Source: Tubiluchus corallicola (lineage: Eukaryota > Priapulida > Priapulimorpha > Priapulimorphida > Tubiluchidae). Taken from it: a stretch of 64,000 nucleotides of DNA. Shown here one piece after another: positions 26,301 through 38,300 of the stretch; the stretch's first letter is position 1, and every line of letters starts with the position of its first letter. The stretch is taken from assembly GCA_030141605.1 (NCBI GenBank), contig JAQGDQ010000242.1:62001-126000 (forward strand). The letters are read 5' to 3'. Below the pieces are notes generated by a model. It had not been told where the DNA came from and made no database searches. It saw only the letters and a list, made by a program, of their open reading frames with translations. The position numbers were made by a program, and so were the translations under genes.

Positions 26301-29300
26301 ACAACTAATTAGCATAGACGCCAAGCTCAGGGAGTACAAATTACACAGGACATGTCAGGGCAACTGTTTTAACCATTGTCACTGAAGGATAAATGTGCAA
26401 TAATTTTAATGAAGATTTAATATACGTAAGGTCGTGGATGAACGGTAGAAACAAAGTAAAGGCAACTACAAAACCTTGAGGAACACCAGCGTTGACTTCA
26501 CACACAGCACACTATCATTCATAAAAAACTTACAATCTGCGAGTATTGAGATATGACAATCATAAGCTGCCTAACAGACTGCATACTGCGGCTTATTTCA
26601 CTTGCCACTTCTGTGACAAAAGTTTATAGAGCAAGCCTTTGTCAGAGATCTGATCTAAAGTCTTGGCCAGTGTCATGTAGTATCCTGGTTTCCTCTAGGC
26701 ACTCTAAAGCTTTTTTGTTATAGAAAACCGAAAACCAACAGGCAAACTAGCTAAACCACAGTAAATGCTCATAAGGCAGGGCTTTAAAAGTTCAATGATT
26801 TTCCTGAACTACCTGCATTTAGTAATCGCATTGTGACAATTGAACTTCCGTCACGATATCCGTTATACATTTACAGAAATGTAGAAACCTTGTAAAATGT
26901 CAACTGCAACAATTTTTCAACTTTTTAGGGTCCAATTATTTACAACATCGGTTTTATCACTTACGTCACGCGTATAACACGAGCGATTGGTCGAACGAAT
27001 TGCCTTTTGTTTTATGTGTTGTCAGAGTTTTGTGAAATTGATAAACTAATTGAATGATTTCAGTAAAATGTTACTAGTACTAATCAAAATAGCTGTTGAG
27101 TCGTGTAGGTGTATAAATGGATTTGGAAAACAGTCAAACGCATAAATCTGTTTACGCAAGAACGATGCCAAATTTCGTCAAAACAATGAAGCTGCCATTT
27201 TCAACCGAGGGATTTAAATAGGTCTCATCTTCGGATATTTTATTCTTGATAAACAGCTGGATTCCGGTCCTTACACAAATGCCAGTGCTGGTAGCCCTGG
27301 TGCTGGATATCAAGACACCACAAAGATCGTATAAATAATAGATGGTTGACAATATCCTTTAGTAAGTATTAGAGATTAGACTCCTGTTGACAAGTTTAAG
27401 TAAAATGAAAATCAGTCAAGCCTAGTTTTACTAACTGATCAGAAGCAACAGATAAACACACAGAAACAGGCTAGGTTTAAATCGAAACATCCCCTTATTA
27501 GGATGGGAAAGCAAAATGAGAAGAAACATACCAGTAACACAATAACTTAACTATGTATTCATTTTGTATTTACGTTCTCAAATCACGGCTTTTCATTCAG
27601 TTCATATCAAACGTAGAAAATTCTCATCAACTACATCATCACTTTACAGACCCTTGTTACAGACAGCTGGAATATTTCTAGGAAATAACTTTGGTTATAA
27701 ACTCTGAGATATACATTATAAAACTAATCAATGCAATGACTCAGACATGCAAAAACTGCAGATATAGCTGGCAGGTCTTGGTGGCTATTTGGGAAGAAAA
27801 GGTAAGCAACATCGAGCCTGATCACCAAATGTATGGGTGAGTGCTAGGACAACAGCTCCAAGATGGTTTCATCTGACATGCTACCGCTATTTTTGTTCGT
27901 TGACAGAGAATGTATATGCACTCGAATGCGACTTAGAAAACTACAACTACATCCTCTGTAATACCAGTTCGGTGTCTCACTGTACAAGATTACCACTTAT
28001 AAATAACTAGATGCTGGTCCCTCCACAACCACTAAACATAAGTAGCATCTTAGTGAGCATTGCCGTTGAGAATTGGGTTCCGGCTTGTAATGTACCGTTC
28101 GGTATAGAAAAAATCTTCGAAAAACGTAGAGAGAGAGACGGTGCATTATACATGGTTTGTTGACTGGGTGTTGTAGCCAGAATAAGAAGTTTAAAGTCTC
28201 AGTTCTCCCAGCAACATACCTTCACCAACGCCTATTAGCAAAATGCTACCTTTTCATTGAGATACTCGTTAGATGGTTTTATGATCCGCAAATTACTCTA
28301 TAAACCATTTCTTAATTCCCTTGTTAATGCTGTGTGTCGCAGAATCTCTTTTTTATCAGCGGTGTTTACAGTTTCTATGACAACGGGGAGTATAGAGAGG
28401 TAATAATTTCAATCAATCGCGCAACGTCCGTAATGCGGCGCTGGAGGTTTTGTGAATATATTTTAGAGATCCATGTAGAAACAAAAATGGAATTCTAAGT
28501 AAAAAAACAGAGATCAGAAAATTAAAAGTACATTCAAACTCAGTTTAACTTTAAAGAAATGAAGTGCAACTTAGTCACAAAAATATTTTAAGAACTGCTT
28601 GCAAACACACGTTACAATAATCATGTTCAAGGGATACGTGTGTGACATTTACAGGGACTGCATCATTTCAAAACTTGAAAGCCTACTATTTGGTAAAATG
28701 GCAACAATAATTTGGAAATCTTCTAAAGCAAATTTTGTGGAAATAACATACATATGCGTATCACGGACCAACTGTAGAAACAAACAATAATAAGCAATCA
28801 TAACAAATAAGCTGTCGGGAATTAATAAAACGCCAATTAAGACAAAATGACTTCGAAATTTACGATCATTTGTAAAGTCATCCCTTTTCACAGCAAAAAG
28901 ACTGAAAAACAGATGCTTAATCAACAAAAAAGACAGTTATTATTCAACATCTTGGGCACACAAATTCAGAATACATCAAAGATGCACCAGTCATGGATCT
29001 ACTCGTGAGACGGGATATTCATGATCCAAGCAGCACGCGTCCGTTTCACTTTATATATTCATATAATTACATTTTATACATATATGTATGTATGTATGTA
29101 TACATATTATATTTCACTTGCAGTAATAATTCAGACTATTCGTGCAAGCGCAACACTGCGAAGCAAACTTCCCACCATTGACATACAACAAATTTCAACT
29201 AAAACATGCAAATAATGCTGATAAGCTCATCAGTTTTAAAAACCCACTGGTAATGCTTGCTGTGGTCAGCAAAAAGAAATTAAGCCTCGTTGTATAAGTA

Positions 29301-32300
29301 CAGTTTATTTCTTTCAACTATCTTTAACAAACTGATTATATTAAAGGAGTACACACAGGCGTTTAATTTTTAGACGAGCACTTTGGTAGATGTGGAGAAA
29401 TTGGATGACAGTAGGTTTGGTGTGTACGACACAGTTCTAACGTGGACTTTTCACCAAGAGCTGGAATTATACCGCGAAGCAGCAGATATGTATATATTAA
29501 GCCTGCTTCCGGCTTAATATATGTATTGTGTAAGCATCCTAAGCATCAGTTCTTTCATAGTGAGAAATCACTGACTAAGCATTCAGAAGTGCTTCAGTGA
29601 GGTCCTTAAACGATAAGACGGAACAGCTTTTACTCTTACAATTCCTTCTTCTTGAAGAAGCCACGCAGGAGTTTCCTTATCAACTATACTCACCTTTTCC
29701 AATGATGTTAGTACATCTTGTACAGACAACTGTATGCCAATTACGGATGGGCGCAGGACACAATTAGGTGGCTCAGCTTCTACCACTAGGGGGCGCCTGT
29801 CACATAATGTCCACCGACTGCGAGCACGGCGAGCCAATGTTCTCAAAAGCCGTTACCACTACGTCGAAAACACAATGACAGTGGAGTAAGCATGCACCAC
29901 TGGTTTTCGTAACCCGGCTATAGATGTCGACACTATCGTCAAGAAAAATGCACGATTAATTTGATCAACATTTAATGGCTGCTAATGAATAGAAAAAAAC
30001 AGACATCATTAGCGAAAAAAACAGAAGCGTCGACCAGCCTTTTCAGAAACTGAATGAGTAAGACTAGCGAACGAGGACCCACCCACACACGAGCACGTGC
30101 AACACTTCAGCACACTTATGCGCCCATTACAGTAAAACTAGGGACACATCACACGACGTAATGAATTGCCTAAACACTGTCAGAGTTTAGATAATAATTA
30201 ATCCCAGTGTGCATGCAAGCCACTCGTATGTAGCAATCAATGGTAGCGTGGCTTCATCCATAGCACGCTACAGATGCGTAAAGAGCAGAAGAGGTGTCAG
30301 GTGAAGCCATTTGTTAGGTGATACCTGGCTAGTTGCGAAGTCATTAGCGCATAGGCTACAGTGACACTGCGACGTATAATAAACTCACATCACCTGGGAA
30401 GTTGAACGGCAACAAACACCCCGCTTGGGGCGCCAAGATGGCCTAACAAGTAATACATATTATCACACAAGGTCAAACCAATGGCTATTAATAAGCAAAT
30501 TATAGGAAAAATGTTTAGTCTGTCAAAAACGAGAAGAATGTTTAGTCTGCTGTCAATAATTACTTAGACATCTGCCGACAATGAGCAATATTTTAAAATA
30601 ACGAAACAAAAATAGTGTTATCAAAAACGTCTGATCTATCCAGACTGCTTTCAGAGTAATTCGGAATTAAAATGCTCACAAAATATGATCATACACGTTC
30701 ATGCTTCCATAAATGTTTATAGAAAAGTATAAATTACAAGTTCTTGTGTATACTATGGGACAACGTGTGACTAATAAATCGAAAGATAAAGAAACACGTA
30801 CAACAACGCAACCGTTGGAAAACATAATATGAAAGATTGAAAATTATTAAATTAACTATACGTCCGAAATGTAAATACTATACTTATAGTAAATACACCT
30901 ATTACTGTAATTCTTTGCCAAGATAGGTTTGTGGTCCTCAGTATGGCTAATGGCCAAACCAACTGTTGCTAACTTCTAGCCAGTGGGCTGAAACTAACAT
31001 TGATAATAGTGCAAATGAGTAACTTGTGTAAATATGGACAGAAAGATAAGCATATCACCTGAGCCTAGCCTGCCTACCTACCTAGTCAGTCTTACTTTAT
31101 GGTTTGCAAGGTACAAGATCGTTGCGCTCGTTCAAGCAAACTAAAATACAAAGTTTATTAGAGTTTTAACATTATGAAGTTATCCAAAGGGGTAAGTTAT
31201 GTTACGTAAGCTGATCAATATTTACCTTTAACAATTGTAATTTGCATTAAAATATGTAACACAGGAAAGCTTACACAGTAATTATTCTTACACGTACAGC
31301 TGCTTAAGAAAGTTTGTTATACAAGAAACTAACCAGACAATGCTTTTTCATATTTTGCTGCCTAGAAATTTTATAGAGTAGTTCGATGAATGCTGTTGTT
31401 ATACTTTAATTTCATTAGATTATCATAATTATAGTTTAGTCAAGATACCTATTGGAAATAAATCTACTCTCTTACTAAAAATTTCTAGCAAGTTTATTAC
31501 TAGGAATTTCATGCATTGTCGTGCAAATTTAGATACAATATTACGTTTTTTTAATTTCAGCAGAGAAAGAGCATTTTCATATACACATAGCGACTTACTA
31601 TTCATATCTATCATACTGAAGTATTGTGAAAGTTTTCTTATAAAGCTTTCAGAGTGTGTTAAAGCAACAACTCCATGTACTTATGTAGTATACCGGGGGT
31701 CAAAGTCGTATGTGTAAGTTCTACTATAAACATCGCAATCTGATCATCAAAGCTGATATTTTGCTTGCTCAACAACGCAAGGCGCACATTTCTATTTCTA
31801 GGCACTGACGTCAAGGGATTTGGATGGACTTATATTGAAATTTGTCAGGTTGGAAAATGAAGTAGTCACGCTGATAATTTTGTTTTGTTACAGAGAGAAT
31901 GTGTTTCTATCCACGTTGGGCAAGCTGGGGTGCAGATCGGCAATTCCTGCTGGGAACTCTACTGTCTAGAACACGACATACAACCTGATGGAACTTGTGA
32001 GAATGAAATTGAAGAGTCATACACCACATTTTTCAGTGTGACCGATTCTGGCAGGCATGTACCTAGGGCTATATTTGTGGATTTGGAACCCACAGTCATT
32101 GGTAAGCCTCGAAAAGTACACTTGGCTTAAATTTAAATAATTACCTATAAAACGTAAATAAGAACATTTAAGTTGAAGGCATTTAAAGCTCTCAGAGAGG
32201 CCATCAATAACATTTCATACAATATGCTATTCATTTATATGTAAAAACGTTCAGGTAAACAGCTGAGTTGCGATTGTATGAGCTTAGCAAACAAGCTTAA

Positions 32301-35300
32301 GCAACATCGAGCCTAGTTAGTGAATGGATGGGTAACTTCCGGTTCTATCCTCGCCCACGTAGATTTGTTTACCACACTACTCTTGGTTATTTACTATATT
32401 CTGGTAGGGTATGCATACACATCCGGCATGACTGATATATCTGCCTCATCTTAGAGAACTATCCGACTAAGCTGTATAAAAGATATAGATAGTGTAGGTA
32501 CTAAGGCATTCATTAGCACAGGCGGGCTTCAGAATCATTTAGGGGTGAGAGAAAGTTGCAGTGATGAACTTAAGTAATGCCAGCCTTAAATTGGTGAGTG
32601 CAGTCCATCTAACTGTACCAGTAAAACAACTACTGATTCTCTTTTCATGTCAAAAAATAGTTAATAAAAGGTCAAAGTACTGAATATCAGCCTGCTGTGT
32701 ATACAACTGCATATAAATTAATGTGCATAAGCGATTATCACAGTCAATACAGTTTTATTTATTTCCACAGCTATTTCTGACTTCCAATTCTCTGTTCATG
32801 TTAGCCATATGGAGTCATAATTTCCTAATTTTTCCAATGCACATGTAGATGAAGTTCGGACAGGACAATATAGACAACTCTATCATCCACAACAACTAAT
32901 AAGTGGAAAAGAAGACGCTGCCAACAATTACGCTAGAGGTCACTACACAATCGGCAAAGAAGTTATTGATGAAGTAATCGAAAGAGTGCGAAAACTGGTA
33001 AGTCCGCATATATTTGTCATACATGTATGTCATATAATTTGTTTAAGTGAAACCTTTTTAACCAAATAACACTCAAAAGTTTTTGATATTTCCTCAATGC
33101 CATAATATGCAAACCACCAAGTAATGTCTCAGTGTTTATTATTATCATAATTTAGGATTGGTTATAGGTTTCACGCTCAACCAACCACTTTCCAAATTAC
33201 ATGCAAAGGTTTAGGATTTCTCAAATTTCATTTTCTTATTTATACTGCTTGTTTCTTGAAGTAAATTGTTAAACAAGGTCAACACAGAATCATTTCCTTC
33301 TGCAGACTGACAATTGCAATGGATTACAAGGTTTCTTGGTCTTCCACAGTTTTGGAGGAGGAACAGGTTCTGGCTTCACCTCACTTCTTATGGAACGCCT
33401 ATCTGTTGACTACGGCAAAAAGTCCAAACTTGAGTTTGCTGTGTATCCAGCTCCAAGGGTAGGTTGATGATTCTTCAATATTTATAATGCATACATTTAA
33501 CAAAAATTTGAAAAAAAATGACATATTACGTTTCACAAGCTAAAATTCTTCTGCAGATTTCTACGGCAGTGGTGGAACCGTACAACTCCATCCTTACCAC
33601 CCATACAACATTGGAACACAGTGACTGTGCTTTCATGGTGGACAATGAAGCTATTTATGACATCTGTCAGCGTAACCTAAACGTAGCTCATCCCACCTAC
33701 AACAACCTCAATCGCCTTATCAGCCAGATAGTCTCCTCAATCACTGCATCCTTGAGGTTCGACGGGGCCCTCAATGTGGACCTCACTGAATTTCAAACAA
33801 ATTTAGTGCCATATCCACGAATCCATTTTCCTCTGGCAACTTACGCGCCAATTGTACCAGCTGAAAAGGCATACCACGAGCAACTAAACGTTTCAGAGAT
33901 CACCAATTCCTGCTTTGAGCCATCCAACCAGATGGTAAAATGTGATCCACGCAATGGCAAGTACATGGCTTGCTGTTTACTGTATCGTGGCGACGTGGTC
34001 CCAAAAGATGTCCAGGCAGCCATTGCAACCATCAAGACAAAAAGAACCATCCAGTTCGTCGACTGGTGTCCCACTGGCTTCAAGGTTGGCATAAATTATC
34101 AACCTCCAACGGTCGTGCCGAGTGGCGACTTGGCCAAGGTCCAACGTGCTGTCTGCATGCTGAGCAACACCACAGCAATTGCAGAGGCATGGGCGAGGTT
34201 AAATCACAAATTTGATTTGATGTACGCCAAACGTGCATTTGTGCACTGGTACGTGGGAGAGGGAATGGAGGAAGGCGAGTTTGCCGAGGCTAGGGAAGAT
34301 CTTGCTGCTCTTGAGAAAGACTATGAAGAAGTCGCAGAGGAATCCTATGACGACGACGAACAAGTAGATGAATACTGATTGTAATGTAGAACAGCTAAGT
34401 TGATTGAATAGATGCACAGTCAACGTAGTTTGAGTTTTGTAGCTGAACTTTAATAGACAGCATAACAGACTGGTTGGAAATTAGGCAGACATATCGGACG
34501 CGAATAAAGTTTGATAACCTACTACATACTATATACAGGAATTTTTATAAAGTCTAAATTTGGAATTTTGGAAAAAACGAAAAAAATTGCTAGTAAAAAA
34601 TTATTACGTAATTTTCTAGACAATGTCTTTAATATCGTTATCTTTTACATGCATTAGCAAGCCAGCATTATTTTAACAGTTAAAATAAAAACTGTCACAA
34701 TCGTTTTACCTTAATGTTTTTACCTTAATTGTGATCATCATCATCATTCGCCCATTACATCTGTTACAGACTATAATGTCTCTAAAAGAAATTTGCTCTC
34801 AAGACAATTAAACACACAATTGATCCAGTAAAAAACTAGACACTACTATGCCAGTAAGTCGGCAAGTTTCAGCCATTCAACAATATGGCTTATCTACACT
34901 TGCAAAATGTAAATCCAGTAACAAGGCAGCAACAATAACATATGGCCTTTGGCAAAATAAGCCTAGTTTCGAAAAAGACACAAATATTCGTAAAAATTGC
35001 AAGAGGTTCTTAATTTTTACGGGATTTTGGGCACAGGGTGACATCAGCACTGTACGATAACGGTTGGGGTCCAGCTAAGGGTCCAACAAAATGACCAAAT
35101 TAGTATTGTTCTTTTTGTGATTACCGCATAGGAAAAATCCTGCAATTAAAAATGTCTTTTTTCCCAAGAATGAAAGCAGAAACTGTATTTTAGCACCCCT
35201 GTTCTGCTTTTAATGAAATTTCATTCACATTTAGCTGAATCCGTCTGTGACACCATAAAAAATTATTTTACAAAAAGTTTACTGGAATGTGCAATTTAAG

Positions 35301-38300
35301 ATTTTCACAGAGTATTAAAAATAGTTTACTTAAAAACACGGCTTTCTCTGAAGAAAAAACTAGATGTTTCGTTTTTCCTGATGAGTTACAGACTCGTATT
35401 AGTTCTGTCAGAATAGGTGCATAAAATAAGCATTATACTATTAGGTGTCGCCATCTGCTGGCCAAATTATTCGTTCATTAGTCAAAAGTAACAACATTAC
35501 TTTGTACTCACTGTACGATGTTTTTTATTTTAGAGCCTCAAACTTCTTGGGTAACCATAGCAACGTGAAGACTGCGTTTAATAAAGACAATAATTTATTC
35601 TTTGTAATCATAAAGTTAATGGCTCAGCACAGAAACCTACAGGGAAATAATTATATTCAATATCACCTTTCAAAATCCTTGCTGATGAAGTCGAGAAAAA
35701 AGTACATTTATACAAGAGAAGAGTTAAATGCCAAAGCGCAGAGCCTAAAAGCATTGCTTGCTATTTACATAAACATTACAGCAGGGGAACATCGTCTATT
35801 ATTGTTATGTATGCGTTTTACCAGGCCGCAGATGTGGCATTAGAGATCTAGTTTACAAAACCACGTTTAAGAACATTAACAGTCTACATTTTCAAAAAAG
35901 TTAAAAACTCTAGCTGTAGATCTCACTGCCGCCTTTTACGTAGCAGTAAAAGGTTTTTATTTTGTTTTAATGCATTATCTGTAATTTATTTTGTTGTTTA
36001 ACATGAAGTTTTGTTGCACTTATCATCTAGTTTGCACCTGAACATTTTCATAGAACAGTGTCATAAACTACACTGACTCACTATCTTTAAAGCAAAACCG
36101 TACCCAATCTTAAATTGTAGGCCAAAACAATATACTTTTTAAAATATTGAAAGGAAACATACTATTTTTCAAAAATGACTTACGTGAAAGAATTATTACC
36201 ACACAAACACAATTTCGTGTTCGTGCCACTAGTTCTTTGCTGTTACATGCACTTCACCATTCGCTAAACGAGCACTACCCTGCATTTCAGAAACGCATTG
36301 CATAAAAAGTAGGTGCTGTATCTCAGAGTTCAGATGTGTTAGTTTGTGACGAACTACACACGTTCCACAGCTCATGCGTGAGCACAGTGGTAAAATTGAA
36401 ATTTGAATTTTTATCTTAAAACTTGCCGAGTTTTAGTACAACACACTGAATGTGTTACAGTAGCACTGCAGCACATTCATTCGCTTCAGCAAACACGTGT
36501 AACAGGCTCGTGGAATATTTCTGATGTTGAAAATTATGTTAATTTGTGATGTCGTCAATAAATGGGCTCGCCCGCCATTCTTTAAGTTTTTAATCTTTTT
36601 ATTTAATTATCAGAAACGCTTTTGCAGTATTAATAGTGTTAAAATGTATACTTTTTATCACACTTGAAAATGGGGTGGTATATGAAAAATCATCTTGTCT
36701 TCTTTTAATTGTAAAATATACATTATGATGTCATTTTTGTTAAAGGCAAATAAAGAATTTTGCTACTACTTACTTCGAAGATAAATACCTATACATAGAT
36801 TTTGGCCTACATTAGACAACCATCAAGCTTCACTGCAATGACACAGTGTTAGACGTATTGAAAGTTTAGATGTTTTTCAAATTTGAACAAAGGAAACTGT
36901 TAGAAAGTAATTTAACTGCAACACAGTTAGAATGTAACATGAACATCACCAGGTTGCTGGAACTTCACTGTGGACTGAAAAAAATGACACAGAGAGAGAC
37001 TACTAAATTGAAGCCTTAATATTATTAAGTTGATACAAATTCTTCTAGAAAGCCTCTGTCTTTCTATGACACTACCTGATATAAATATAATTTTAGTCAG
37101 TAAGCCTTTCCTTGAGCATGAGGCAACAAAAATGGGCAAATGATGAAAACATGGGAATATAATGAAATAACGAAATAACTGGAACAATCTCCTTAGTTGT
37201 AAAAGACTTAAGGTTGTAAAGATGTTGTAATACATAGCTAAACATCCTAACATCTTTATATTTCAGAATTAGTAACAAAGTGAAATAATTAGACATAACA
37301 GAGCCAAAAGTGCAATTTAAATTGTACACTTTATCTGCAGACTATATTTTTATTATTGTCAAAGAGGCAAAAAAATAAAACCTTTGGCCACAGTAACCAC
37401 TGATAAAGAGGCCTCAGGAAGAAGAAATGGTATACAGGTGGAGTAATTATTGCAGATGAAATACGTAGAAGTAGATTAATATACAATGGCACAATTATTA
37501 ACATACATCAGTACAATTAGTTTATGATTAGTACAAACTACACTTAGTTTATTTATATTTATTATGAATTTACAGAACTAATGGCAAATCAAAATGTCGT
37601 TAAAATTTTGCCATTTTGCTAAAAAAATTATTATGAGTTTAATGTAGCTCTAAATAGAGCTATAGCTACTCAAATTGAGAAAGGAAACCCTGATATAATC
37701 TACCCTTTTTATTCTATTTCAGATACTCTATATTAAAGAACAATTGTGCATTTTCGGTTCTTTAGGAAAAACAAAATCCCGTCAGCTTACCAGAACCTAA
37801 ACAATTTCAGGACTGACAAGGCAGTATTTCCGAATCGTATTGTGGTACATTCAATTAGTGATTACTGAAACTATAACCAGATGTCACCACGATACGGGAT
37901 TACGAAACCTTAGAAAACTATATCCTCTAGGTGGCTGACAGCTCGTTTATTGAGCAGGTGAGCGTTTTAGCTGCATTATATGCAAGTTACTGAAAAATGT
38001 ACATAAATTAGCACATATGACGTTAAATAATCGGCCAATTACGCCATAAATATGAACGTAGTAGACACAGTATATTCACACAAATTAATTCTTTATGTCC
38101 TGATTTTCTAGATACGAATAATGGAGATAAACTGATTTTTCTCATTGGGACCAAGGATGTCGATATTTTAAATATAGTGCGTAACTATGTAAATCATTGC
38201 TTTACGAATAGTTCATGAATTTAATTGTTAATATCTATAGGGTGCTGCAGCAATAATCTAAATTCTGTGTTTATATGGTTTTTATATTATACGTGTTTTA

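Larger units (their letters stand above)
24698..31893. other. Intron stretch upstream of the short-isoform exon, up to the nested tubulin gene
   Basis: No convincing gene. Contains a paired GATA motif (24924-24945), GAT-type simple repeats (about 25560-25620), a 5S-like SINE fragment (27804), a TATG microsatellite (about 29080-29105), a short hairpin (29492-29522), a CTCF-like motif (29783) and probably, near its end, the tubulin promoter and first exon. Confidence 0.6.

Noticed and set aside
30900-31890. ATG-only first exon of the tubulin gene
   Set aside because: Several ATG-GT sites were considered (for example ATGGTTTGC near 31096), but none has a convincing donor, so exon 1 was left unplaced.
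35445-35843. 132-codon plus-strand ORF downstream of tubulin
   Set aside because: AT-rich, begins at GTG, no domain, no neighbour support; likely random.
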